Below are positions 8,389-15,792 of a DNA stretch of 64,000 nt, piece after piece. The stretch comes from Burkholderiaceae bacterium. GTDB taxonomy: Bacteria; Pseudomonadota; Gammaproteobacteria; Burkholderiales; Burkholderiaceae_E. Numbering within the stretch: position 1 is the stretch's first letter; each line of letters begins with the position of its first letter. A program made the translations under genes and the position numbers. The notes under the pieces were generated by a model. That model was given only the letters and a program-made list of their open reading frames with translations. It was not told the origin of the DNA and made no database searches. Location of the stretch: assembly GCA_019635275.1 (NCBI GenBank), contig JAHBZV010000001.1:62001-126000 (forward strand), in the 5' to 3' direction.

Positions 8389-8862
8389 TTACTGCGAGAC
8401 GCGGGTCGTGCCCCTCACCGGATCGGTGAGGATGCGCACGCGCTGGCCCGGGGCGAACGACTCGCCGCCCGATTCCTGCACCACGGCGAAGGTGCGCCCG
8501 GCATCGGTGCGCACGGTGATCTCGAGCGCCGGGCGGTCGCTGAGCGATTGCTCGGCGTGGCTGCCGATCACGCCGCCAGCCACGGCGCCGAGCACCGAAC
8601 CGATGATCGAGCCCTTGCCGCCGCCGATGTTCGAGCCGGCGACCCCGCCGACCACCGCGCCGGCGCCGGTGCCGACGCCGGTCGGGTGGTCGCGCTCCAT
8701 GCGGACCTCGCGGATCGCCTGGATCACGCCGGTCTGCACCTGCATCGGCCGGCGCGCCTCGCTGGCCGTGTAGGTGTGGCCCGACTTCGACGGGGCGGCG
8801 CAGCCGGCGAGCAGCGCCGCCGCGACCAGAGCCGTCATCGAGAGAATCCTGCTGCGAACCAT
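8389..8862 (-). CDS. Outer-membrane lipoprotein with glycine-zipper (SlyB/Pcp-like)
   Basis: 157 residues. A lipoprotein signal peptide ends in LLAGC with the lipid-modified Cys21. The centre carries a glycine zipper (GVGTGAGAVVGGVAGSNIGGG and IIGSVLGAVAGGVIGS, about 61-100), and the C terminus a small beta domain (ALEITVRTDAGRTFAV; FAPGQRVRIL) that resembles the 17-kDa antigen/SlyB group. Such proteins sit in the outer membrane and affect envelope stability. ATG 8862 is preserved because AGGAG lies 8 nt before it; an upstream GTG (8871) would overlap that ribosome site. Confidence 0.9.
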   Translation of the reverse strand: MVRSRILSMTALVAAALLAGCAAPSKSGHTYTASEARRPMQVQTGVIQAIREVRMERDHPTGVGTGAGAVVGGVAGSNIGGGKGSIIGSVLGAVAGGVIGSHAEQSLSDRPALEITVRTDAGRTFAVVQESGGESFAPGQRVRILTDPVRGTTRVSQ

Positions 8863-8917
8863 GGTCGACACTCCTGCGCCGGACGCGGTGATGCCGCGAT
8901 TATCGCAGGCGGGACCC

Positions 8918-9124
8918 TCAGGGCACGGTGGCGGCGGCGAGGGCGGTGCCGGGCTCGGGCGCAGCGGCGAGCAGCAGCGCCACGACCAGCCCGATCGGGG
9001 CGGCCACCTTCAGCAGGGCAAACAGGAGTTGATCCCGCTGGTCGCGGGTGCGGGGGAACGCAAGGAGGATCGAATCGACCAGGCGCCTTGCGTTGCCTCC
9101 GCGCGAAGAGACGCGGATTGACAT
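8918..9124 (-). CDS. Possible small single-span membrane protein
   Basis: A 68-residue frame with a basic N-terminal half (MSIRVSSRGGNARRLVDSIL) and one hydrophobic stretch (LLFALLKVAAPIGLVVALLL). AAGGTG precedes the ATG at a suitable distance, and an extended -10 element lies 49-57 bp upstream on the same strand. I recognise no family. It lies 55 bp upstream of the lipoprotein gene in the same direction and might be cotranscribed. It could still be a chance frame. Confidence 0.4.
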   Translation of the reverse strand: MSIRVSSRGGNARRLVDSILLAFPRTRDQRDQLLFALLKVAAPIGLVVALLLAAAPEPGTALAAATVP

Positions 9125-9172
9125 GGGGACACCTTTGTTGAGAGGGAATCACCGCTGTGCGATGATGTTGCA

Positions 9173-9181
9173 ATCATACCA
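9173..9181 (-). promoter_or_regulatory. Extended -10 promoter element
   Basis: Read on the minus strand the sequence is TGGTATGAT, an extended -10 (TGn-TATGAT). No good -35 is present, as is usual for this class. It sits in an unusually AT-rich pocket and points to the small membrane protein and the lipoprotein downstream. Confidence 0.4.
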
Positions 9182-9208
9182 CAAGACGCGCGTCTTCGGG
9201 AGCCTGGT

Positions 9209-9811
9209 GTGTGGTCAGCGCCATCGTCGGTCAGCATCCTCGTGCTCGATGCGAGCGGCACGCCGCGCCGCTGGATCGGCGTGGAAGAGGCGGTCGGCTA
9301 CTACTACAAGCGCCAGGTCGCGTGGGATCTCGGCGATCACGCCTTTACGCTGCGCGGGGGAGTGTGCCGCGCCACCGGCGAGCGCTCTTCGCTCACGTTG
9401 CGCTCGATCGTGGCCGTGCGCGGAGACTCCTCGCGCCGGGCGCGCTTCGAGCACACCCCGGCGCTCACGCGCGAGATGCTGTTCGCGCGCGACCGCTTCG
9501 TCTGCGCGTATTGCGGCACCCGCCACCGGCCGTCCGAGCTCACCGCGGAGCACGTGCAGCCACAGAGTCGCGGCGGGCGCGACACCTGGACCAACCTGGT
9601 CAGCGCGTGCAAGCCCTGCAACCTGCGCAAGGGCAATCGCACGCCCGAACAGGCCCGCATGCCGCTGCTCTACGTGCCGTACGTGCCCAGCCTGCACGAG
9701 GCGTTCATCCTGCGCAATCGGCGCATCCTCGCCGACCAGATGGAGTTCCTGATGGCCGGGGTGCCGGCCAATTCGCGGCTGCACGCCGGCGACGGCGCGC
9801 GACTCGCCTGA
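9209..9811 (+). CDS. HNH endonuclease
   Basis: 200 residues. The C-terminal part is an HNH nuclease with zinc-ribbon cysteines: CAYCG near residue 100, the catalytic AEHVQPQSRGGRDTWTNLV, then CKPCNLRKGNRTPEQA. The N-terminal 85 residues (VLDASGTPRRWIGVEEAVGYYY) match the leader seen in stand-alone McrA-like HNH proteins of Proteobacteria (COG1403). Start is GTG 9209 with GGGAG upstream. These single HNH genes are often in the core genome and their role is not known; there is no methylase or toxin partner next to it, so restriction is not indicated. Confidence 0.85.
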   Translation: MWSAPSSVSILVLDASGTPRRWIGVEEAVGYYYKRQVAWDLGDHAFTLRGGVCRATGERSSLTLRSIVAVRGDSSRRARFEHTPALTREMLFARDRFVCAYCGTRHRPSELTAEHVQPQSRGGRDTWTNLVSACKPCNLRKGNRTPEQARMPLLYVPYVPSLHEAFILRNRRILADQMEFLMAGVPANSRLHAGDGARLA

Positions 9812-9815
9812 TCGA

Positions 9816-10409
9816 TCAGGCCGCGACGGCCTCGCGCGCGCGGCACTCGGCCGCGAGCAGGCGCCGGGCGATGCGCTCGAGGCGTGCGTCGCGCACGCCG
9901 CGCGCCTCGAGGGCGCGCCAGGTGTTGATCGCGTAGTCGCGGTTGGCGCCGCGCTGGCCGGCGCAGCAGCCCAGCCGCTCGAGGATCTCGTCGTCGTCGA
10001 GCCGCTGGTACGCCGGGCGTTCGCGGTCGGCCGCGAAGGTCAGCGCGTCGATGCGCGTGCCGCAGGGCAGGCGCGCCTCGACGACCACCGGCAGGTACAC
10101 GCGATCGTCCCAGTCGGGGATCTCGCGCTCGTACAGGCGGTGAATCGCCTCGGCGCGACGCTCCGCGGTGAGCCGGTAGGCGACGCCGACGCAACTGCCG
10201 CCGCGATCCAGTCCGAGCACCAGTCCGGGTTGCGCCGGGGTGCCGCGGTAGCGCGTCGAGCGGATGCAGAACGCCCGGTGATAGCCGTGCACGCGGGCGA
10301 CCTCGGCGCGCTCGAACTCGATTTCGGGGTTCCAGATGAGCGAGCCGTAGCCGAAGACCCAGTCGGCGGCCACGGATGCGGGATGCATGCACACCATGCG
10401 CGAGAGCAT
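9816..10409 (-). CDS. ChaC-type gamma-glutamylcyclotransferase
   Basis: 197 residues (start uncertain: ATG 10409, 10397 or 10388). The substrate loop FGYGSLIWNP and the acidic region YEREIPDWDDRVYLP with its likely catalytic Glu are as in ChaC-like cyclotransferases, which cleave glutathione to 5-oxoproline and Cys-Gly. It follows the gentisate operon on the same strand, but 129 bp with a strong hairpin separate them. A link to glutathione-dependent maleylpyruvate isomerisation is only speculation. Confidence 0.85.
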   Translation of the reverse strand: MLSRMVCMHPASVAADWVFGYGSLIWNPEIEFERAEVARVHGYHRAFCIRSTRYRGTPAQPGLVLGLDRGGSCVGVAYRLTAERRAEAIHRLYEREIPDWDDRVYLPVVVEARLPCGTRIDALTFAADRERPAYQRLDDDEILERLGCCAGQRGANRDYAINTWRALEARGVRDARLERIARRLLAAECRAREAVAA

Positions 10410-10415
10410 ACCGTC

Positions 10416-10441
10416 GGCGGGCGCAAAGGGTGGCGCCCGCC
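10416..10441. other. 9-bp GC stem-loop between FAD oxidoreductase and chaC-like gene
   Basis: GGCGGGCGC (10416-10424) pairs with GCGCCCGCC (10433-10441) around an 8-nt loop; a second GC-rich hairpin follows at about 10443-10462. There is no T-run, so a terminator role for the upstream operon is only possible. Confidence 0.4.
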
Positions 10442-10538
10442 GCTGCGCGGAGCCGCGCGGCGGCCGTTCGGCGGCGCCTCGGGGGTGTCCTGACCGCGCT
10501 TCGTGGGGATGCGCGCAACATCGGGCGCGCGGCCGCCG

Positions 10539-11915
10539 TCAGCGCGGCCCGGCGTCTCCAAGGAACACCCCGTCGAGCGCCAGCTTCGCGCGCAGCGCCG
10601 CGGGGTCGAGCTCGTGCACCGCGACGCCGCGCGCGAGCGCCATCGCGGCGGCGTTGCCGGCCGCCTCGCCCATCGCGAAGCAGGCGCCGCTCACGCGCGC
10701 CGCCGACTGTCCCTCGTGGGTCATCGACGCGCAGCGGCCGGCGACCAGCAGGTTGCCGGGCACGCGCGGGCCGCCGCGCCGGGGCAGCAGCATGCGCCAC
10801 GGCAGCTGGTTGTAGCCTCGCGACCCTTCGGGCGGCCAGGCCCACTGCACGTCGCCGGCCACGTGCATCTCGAGCGGCCAGCCGTTGACGCCGATCGCGT
10901 CGTCGAAGTCGGCGCAGCCGACGATGTCGTCGCGCGTGAGCACGTATTCGCCGACCATGCGCCGCGTCTCGCGGATGCCGAGCTGCGTGGCGATGTCGAG
11001 CAGGTAAGCGCGCTCGAAGCCGGGCACGCGCGCGCGCAGGAACGCGAGGTACTCGACCACCTGCCGGCGCCCCTCGACTTCGGCGGCCGACAGCGCATCG
11101 GCGTCCGTGCCGTCGACCGCCGTGCCGTCGGCGTTCTTCAGCTGCGTGACGTTGACGCGCCATTCGGCGGGGTTCTTCTGCGGGCGCACGATCGCGCCGC
11201 GGCGCGGGAACGCGAACTCGCCGCGGCGCGCGCTGTCGTCCATCAACGCCGGAATCGTCCGCCACGCGTCGCCGGCGCGAGCGGGGTCGACGCCGCCGAC
11301 GCGGAACATCAGCGTCGGATACAGCGCGCCGCCGTGGCCGTCGCCGTGCTCCATCGGCACGCCGGCGCGATGCGCGAGGTCGCCGTCGCCCGAGCAGTCG
11401 ACGAAGGCACGCGCGCGGATCGCGCGACGGCCCGATTTCGTCTCGACGAACAGCGCGTCGAGGTCGCCGTCGTCGCGCTGCGCGATGCCCGCGCCCAGCG
11501 CGTGATGCAGCACCCGCGCGCCAGCGGCCGCGAGCAGCTCGTCGGCGGCGCACTTGTAGGCCGACATGTCGTAGGCCTGCGCGTGGATGCGCCCGAGCAC
11601 CCGGTGCGGCGCGTTGAGCCCGTCGAGCCGCTCGATGCGCGCGAGCAGCTCGTCGACGACTCCGTGTACGACGCGGCGGATCTCGCCGTGCACGTTCGCG
11701 TGCAGGCCGCAGAAGTTGGTCACGCCCGCCGCCGTGCCCATGCCGCCGAGGAACCCGTAGCGCTCGACCAGCAGCGTGCTCGCTCCGTTGCGCGCTGCCG
11801 AGGCGGCGGCCGCGATGCCGGCCGGGCCGCCGCCGAGCACGACGACGTCGAACTCGCCGTGCACCGGCACGCTGCGCGCGGGCTCGGTCAGCGTCACGGT
11901 GTGCGAGGCGTTCAC
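10539..11915 (-). CDS. FAD-dependent oxidoreductase (PF12831 type)
   Basis: 458 residues from a GTG start at 11915. The dinucleotide fold is plain: VVVLGGGPAGIAAAASAARNG (about 25-45), then RYGFLGGMGTAAGVTNFCGLH, FVDCSGDGDLAHRAGVP, and the C-terminal FAD site NLLVAGRCASMTHEGQSAARV. These are the marks of the FAD_oxidored family, whose members act on varied substrates and are often adjacent to catabolic genes. It is the last gene of the 3-hydroxybenzoate/gentisate cluster, 68 bp after the fumarylpyruvate hydrolase. No role in the gentisate pathway is known to me for such an enzyme; it might serve a side or upstream reaction. Confidence 0.8.
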   Translation of the reverse strand: MNASHTVTLTEPARSVPVHGEFDVVVLGGGPAGIAAAASAARNGASTLLVERYGFLGGMGTAAGVTNFCGLHANVHGEIRRVVHGVVDELLARIERLDGLNAPHRVLGRIHAQAYDMSAYKCAADELLAAAGARVLHHALGAGIAQRDDGDLDALFVETKSGRRAIRARAFVDCSGDGDLAHRAGVPMEHGDGHGGALYPTLMFRVGGVDPARAGDAWRTIPALMDDSARRGEFAFPRRGAIVRPQKNPAEWRVNVTQLKNADGTAVDGTDADALSAAEVEGRRQVVEYLAFLRARVPGFERAYLLDIATQLGIRETRRMVGEYVLTRDDIVGCADFDDAIGVNGWPLEMHVAGDVQWAWPPEGSRGYNQLPWRMLLPRRGGPRVPGNLLVAGRCASMTHEGQSAARVSGACFAMGEAAGNAAAMALARGVAVHELDPAALRAKLALDGVFLGDAGPR

Positions 11916-11983
11916 GCCGGGCAAGCCTGGGTGGGTGGCGGGTGCAGCGGCCGTGCCGGCGTCGGCGGGCCGCCGGCCTGAGC

Positions 11984-12679
11984 TCAGCGCACGGCGACGT
12001 CGAGGGCGCCGAGCCCGGCGATCTCGCCGTGCATCCGGTCGCCGCGCACGACGGCGGCCACGCCTTCCGGCGTGCCGGTCATGATCAGGTCGCCGGGGGC
12101 GAGCTCCCACGCCGCCGACAGGTGCGCAATGACCTCGTTGACGTTCCAGATCAGCATCGAGATGTCGCTCGCCTGCCGGGACGCGCCGTTGACCGTGAGC
12201 GAGATCGCGCCCTTCGTGATCTCGCCCGACTTCGCGATCGGCGTGACCGGCCCGATCGGGGCGGACTGGTCGAAGCCCTTGCCGATGCACCAGGGACGGC
12301 CCTGCTTTTTCATCTCGCCCTGCAGGTCGCGCCGCGTCATGTCCAGGCCGATCGCATAGCCGTAGATGTGCTTCGCCGCGTCGGCGACCGCGATGTCGCG
12401 CCCGCCCTGGCCGATCGCGACGACGAGCTCGATCTCGTGGTGCAGGTCTTTCGTGAGCGACGGGTAGGCGATCTCGCCGACGCTGCCGGCCGGCACCGGC
12501 ACGACGGCGTCGGCGGGCTTGAGGAAGAAGAACGGCGGCTCGCGGCCGGTGAAGCCCATCTCCTTCGCATGCGCCTCGTAGTTGCGGCCGACGCAATAGA
12601 CGCGGCGCACCGGGAAACGGTCGGCGCTGCCGACGACGGGCAGCGACACGATGGCGGGGGCGGGAACGACGTAGGCCAC
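11984..12679 (-). CDS. Fumarylpyruvate hydrolase (FAH family, NagK-like)
   Basis: 231 residues from GTG 12679 with GGAG 8 nt upstream. FAH-family hydrolase that splits fumarylpyruvate into fumarate and pyruvate, the last step of the gentisate pathway. Visible are the N-terminal VYCVGRNYEAHAKEMG, PPFFFLKPADAV, the metal ligands in HHEIELVVAIG, the IGLDMTRRDLQGEMKKQGRPW block typical of NagK, and C-terminal LIMTGTPEGV. Located directly after gentisate dioxygenase, which supports the assignment. If no maleylpyruvate isomerase exists elsewhere it would need to act on maleylpyruvate directly. Confidence 0.9.
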   Translation of the reverse strand: MAYVVPAPAIVSLPVVGSADRFPVRRVYCVGRNYEAHAKEMGFTGREPPFFFLKPADAVVPVPAGSVGEIAYPSLTKDLHHEIELVVAIGQGGRDIAVADAAKHIYGYAIGLDMTRRDLQGEMKKQGRPWCIGKGFDQSAPIGPVTPIAKSGEITKGAISLTVNGASRQASDISMLIWNVNEVIAHLSAAWELAPGDLIMTGTPEGVAAVVRGDRMHGEIAGLGALDVAVR

Positions 12680-12766
12680 GGGCGATTCTCCGAAGTGATT
12701 GGGGCGCCGGACGGCTGGGCGACGGTTCGGGCGCCGATGCGGGGCGCCGGCGCCCCGCGTCGCGCT

Positions 12767-13846
12767 TCAGCCGAGCCGTTCCTCGCGCAGCAGGCCGAGC
12801 GCGGCGTGGATCGGCCGGTCGGAAAAGCTGAACAGTACCGCATCCTCGCTGGCCGAGAGGCGGCAGCGGTGCCACGACGGCACGACGAAGTGGTCGCGCG
12901 GGCCGAACTCGAAGACCGTGCGTTGCACGTCGCCGTCGACGTCGCGCTCGAGGGTGGCGCGGCCGTGGCCCTCGACGACGCTGAACACGGCGCCGTCGGT
13001 CTGTCGCCACGCCTTGCCGTCGAAGCCGGCGGGCAGCATCTGCAGGAACGCGGCGATCGTGGGCGTCGGCCAGCCGCCGGTGGCGGGGTTGAGGTAGCGC
13101 AGCTTGAAGCCGTCCCAGGGGTCGGCCGGCGCGTCGCGCCGCAGCCGCGCGAGCGCATCGCGCGAGCGCTCGTACGGGTAGGCAAACAGCGGCGACGTGG
13201 CGCCGTGCGGATCGGCCTCGGCGTCGTGCGCCATCGGCGCCATGTTGGCGCCGAAGCGCGCGAAGTTGCTGCCCTCGCTGCGCACGACCGGCTGCTGGGC
13301 TGCGGCGTAGTTCTCGGCGAAGCCGCTGTCGAGCATGCGCACGGTGGGGATGTCGAGCCCGTCGAGCCAGATCACCGGGTTGCGCGACTCGTTGCCGTGG
13401 TCGTGCCAGGTCCAGCTCGGCGTGATGATGAAGTCGCCGGGGTGCATCGTCGTGCGTTCGCCGTTGACGGCCGTGAACGCGCCCGCGCCCTCGACGACGA
13501 AGCGCAGCGCGGTCTGCGTGTGGCGATGGCTGGGCGCCACCTCGCCGGGCAGGATCAGCTGCAGGCCGGCGTACAGCGTCTGCGTGATCGCCGACTGCCC
13601 GCGCAGGCCCGGGTTCTCGAGGACCAGCACGCGGCGCACCGCCTCCTCGGCGGTGATCACTTCGCCCGAGCGCATCAGGAACGGGCGCACTTCGTCGTAG
13701 CGCCAGAACGCCGGCAGGCACGGCGAACGCGGCTCCTTCGGCACCAGCGCGTGCAGCGACTCCCACAGCGGCGTGAGGTTCGCCGGGGCCATGTCGGCGT
13801 ACAGGCGTGCGCGCTCTTCGGCGGCGCGGCTCGCGGTCGTGTCCAT
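12767..13846 (-). CDS. Gentisate 1,2-dioxygenase
   Basis: Ring-cleaving Fe(II) dioxygenase that turns gentisate into maleylpyruvate. 359 residues, bicupin. The N-terminal cupin has the iron site PSHRHTQTALRFVVEG followed by AFTAVNGERTTMHPGDF and WTWHDHGNE; the C-terminal cupin has VFSVVEGHGRATL and HFVVPSWHRCRL. Length and motifs match NagI-type enzymes. Start ATG 13846 with GAGG 6 nt upstream. It lies between the 3-hydroxybenzoate hydroxylase and fumarylpyruvate hydrolase, in pathway order. Confidence 0.94.
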   Translation of the reverse strand: MDTTASRAAEERARLYADMAPANLTPLWESLHALVPKEPRSPCLPAFWRYDEVRPFLMRSGEVITAEEAVRRVLVLENPGLRGQSAITQTLYAGLQLILPGEVAPSHRHTQTALRFVVEGAGAFTAVNGERTTMHPGDFIITPSWTWHDHGNESRNPVIWLDGLDIPTVRMLDSGFAENYAAAQQPVVRSEGSNFARFGANMAPMAHDAEADPHGATSPLFAYPYERSRDALARLRRDAPADPWDGFKLRYLNPATGGWPTPTIAAFLQMLPAGFDGKAWRQTDGAVFSVVEGHGRATLERDVDGDVQRTVFEFGPRDHFVVPSWHRCRLSASEDAVLFSFSDRPIHAALGLLREERLG

Positions 13847-13847
13847 C

Positions 13848-13876
13848 GGGTGCCTCGGTTGGGTGCCTCGGTCGGG
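13848..13876. repeat. 13-bp tandem duplication upstream of gentisate dioxygenase
   Basis: The unit gggtgcctcggt(t/c) is repeated at 13848-13860 and 13861-13873, with three more bases of a third copy. On the minus strand the first copy provides the GAGG ribosome site of the dioxygenase and the second duplicates it, so the gene has two potential Shine-Dalgarno sequences 13 nt apart. Confidence 0.8.
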
Positions 13877-13908
13877 CGCGTCGATCTCGCGTGTGTCGGC
13901 CGGCCGCG

Positions 13909-15099
13909 TCAGGCGAACACGGTCTTCGGGTCGACGCCCTGGTAGAGCCACTTCAGGCCCGCGAAGCCGGCGCTTTCGGTGCCCGACTGGAACAACTGGT
14001 TGCGCAGCTCGCGCGTGACGCCCGACGCATGGTAGATGTCGCCGTAGAAGCGCGCCGTGAGCTGCACGCGGCCGGTGCGCAGGTAGCGCACGCGCTGGTA
14101 CTCCTGGAACGCGCTGGCGAAGTCGCCGTTGGCGCGCTCGAGCGCGACGCCGAGCACCGCCGCGTCCTCGATCGCCATGCACGCGCCCTGCGCGAGGTAC
14201 TGCAGCATCGGGTGCGCCGCGTCGCCGAGCAGCGTGACGCGGCCCTGCGACCAGTTTTTCACCGGCTCGCGGTCGCACAGCACCCACATCTTCCAGGTCT
14301 CGATCTTGCCGAGCAGTTCGCGTACCGGCCCCACCGCGTCGGCGAAGCGCTCGTGCAGCTCGTGCGGGTCGCCGAAGATGTTCCAGCCTTCCTCGTAGCG
14401 GTTGCTGTGGAACACGGCGACCAGGTTGAACAGTTCGCCACGGCGCAGCGGGTAGTGCACCAGGTGTGTCTTCTCGCCGCCCCACAGCACGACGTCGGGG
14501 CTGAACAGGTGCTTCGGCACCTCGCTGGCCGGCAGCACCGCGCGGTACGCGACGTGACCCGACACGCGAGGCGCGCCGTCGCCGACGACCGCCTGGCGGA
14601 CCACGCTCCACAGGCCGTCTGCGCCGATCAGCGCCGCGCCCTTGAACCTGCGCCCGTCGGCGAGCGTGACGGTCACGCCGTCGTCGTCCTGCGCGAAGCG
14701 CTCGAGCCTGGCGCGCGTGTACAGGCCGACCTCGGGCTGCGCCGCGCAGGCCTCGAGCAGCACCGAGTGCAGGTCGACGCGGTAGATCACGCCGTACGGG
14801 TAACCGTAGGTGCCTTGCGAAGTGGCCGAGACCGGCACCTGCGCGACGATCTCGCCGCTGCGCACGTCGCGCATCCACAGGTTGCCCGGGTAGTACGCGA
14901 CGTGGTCGATTGCGCGCGTCAGTCCGAGGTGCTCGAACGTGCGGAACGCGTTCGGGCCGATCTGGATGCCGGCGCCGATCTCCTTGAAGGCGTCGGACTG
15001 CTCGAACACCTCGACGCGATGGCCCTGGCGCGCGAGCACGAGCGCCGCTGCGAGCCCGCCGATGCCGCCGCCGCAGATCAGGACTGTTTGCTGGTTCAT
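13909..15099 (-). CDS. 3-hydroxybenzoate 6-hydroxylase (flavoprotein monooxygenase)
   Basis: 396 residues. Class A FAD/NAD(P)H monooxygenase that para-hydroxylates 3-hydroxybenzoate to gentisate. FAD motifs: LICGGGIGGLAAALVLARQG (residues 6-25), the DG motif IGADGLWSVVRQAV (about 160) and LLGDAAHPMLQYLAQGACMAIEDA (about 290). The sequence GAGIQIGPNAFRTFEHLGL and the C-terminal YGDIYHASGVTRELRNQLF fit the 3HB6H group rather than salicylate hydroxylase, and the gentisate dioxygenase 62 bp downstream supports that. AGGAGG lies upstream of ATG 15099. Confidence 0.9.
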   Translation of the reverse strand: MNQQTVLICGGGIGGLAAALVLARQGHRVEVFEQSDAFKEIGAGIQIGPNAFRTFEHLGLTRAIDHVAYYPGNLWMRDVRSGEIVAQVPVSATSQGTYGYPYGVIYRVDLHSVLLEACAAQPEVGLYTRARLERFAQDDDGVTVTLADGRRFKGAALIGADGLWSVVRQAVVGDGAPRVSGHVAYRAVLPASEVPKHLFSPDVVLWGGEKTHLVHYPLRRGELFNLVAVFHSNRYEEGWNIFGDPHELHERFADAVGPVRELLGKIETWKMWVLCDREPVKNWSQGRVTLLGDAAHPMLQYLAQGACMAIEDAAVLGVALERANGDFASAFQEYQRVRYLRTGRVQLTARFYGDIYHASGVTRELRNQLFQSGTESAGFAGLKWLYQGVDPKTVFA

Positions 15100-15170
15100 G
15101 GGAGTCGCCGCCTCCTGGTGGTCGCGTCGGGAGTGGTTCGGGAAGCCGGTGCGGCGCCCTCGGCGCCCGC

Positions 15171-15650
15171 TCAGGCCGCGCTGTCGAGCCGGCCGCCGAG
15201 CGCCGCGGGGGCGCGCGACAGCGCGTTGTTCGACTCGACCAGCTGCGTGAGCAGCCGGATGAAGACTTTGCGCTCGTCCGGGCGTAGCGGCGCGACGATG
15301 CGGCGCTGCGCGCGCTCGACCGCCGTGTCGACCTGACGCAGCAATGCTTGCCCGGCCTCGCTCAGGCGCAGCCGCTTCACGCGCCGGTCCTGCGCGCTCG
15401 GGACGCGCACCACCAGCGCCTTCGCCTCGAGGCGCTCGAGCACGCTGCCGGTGGTCGAGCGGTCGAGCGCGATCAGCTGCGACAGTCGCGTCGCATCGAC
15501 GTCGGGTTGCAGCCCGATGGCCGTGAGTGCCGCGTACTGCACGGGCGTGAGGTCGAAGGCGCCGCACTCTTCCATGAACACCGCGACCGCGATCTGCTGT
15601 GCGCGGCGAATCAGGTGGCCCGGCTTGAGGTTCAGCTGTTCGAGCGACAC
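15171..15650 (-). CDS. MarR-family regulator of the 3-hydroxybenzoate/gentisate operon
   Basis: 159 residues with the MarR winged helix: LTPVQYAALTAIGLQPDVDATRLSQLIALDRSTTGSVLERLEAKALV and the wing VPSAQDRRVKRLRLSEAG. First gene of the operon, start GTG 15650 without a clear ribosome site, 71 bp upstream of the hydroxylase. MarR proteins of this kind repress aromatic degradation genes until a ring acid or its metabolite binds. Being the first gene of the transcript it would be autoregulated. An operator was not identified with confidence. Confidence 0.88.
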   Translation of the reverse strand: MSLEQLNLKPGHLIRRAQQIAVAVFMEECGAFDLTPVQYAALTAIGLQPDVDATRLSQLIALDRSTTGSVLERLEAKALVVRVPSAQDRRVKRLRLSEAGQALLRQVDTAVERAQRRIVAPLRPDERKVFIRLLTQLVESNNALSRAPAALGGRLDSAA

Positions 15651-15730
15651 GACGGTGGTCGAAGGGGGACGCGAACGAGGGACGCGGCAGCGAGGTGCGC
15701 GTGGCCGCGCGGCGGCTGGTCGAGAAGCTC

Positions 15731-15759
15731 AGTGTACTGTCGACTTCGGCGGCTGTAAA
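15731..15759 (-). promoter_or_regulatory. Sigma70-type promoter of the marR-gentisate operon
   Basis: On the minus strand TTTACA (15754-15759) and TACACT (15731-15736) are separated by exactly 17 bp. The predicted start of transcription is about 74 nt before the MarR start codon. The stretch stands out as AT-rich against its surroundings. Confidence 0.6.
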
Positions 15760-15792
15760 CGACCGGTCGCGGCGCGCGGTGCCGCGCGGCCG

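Noticed and set aside
9209-9811. HNH nuclease as part of a defence system
   Set aside because: No methylase, toxin, helicase or other defence gene is next to it; stand-alone HNH genes are common in the core genome of Betaproteobacteria.
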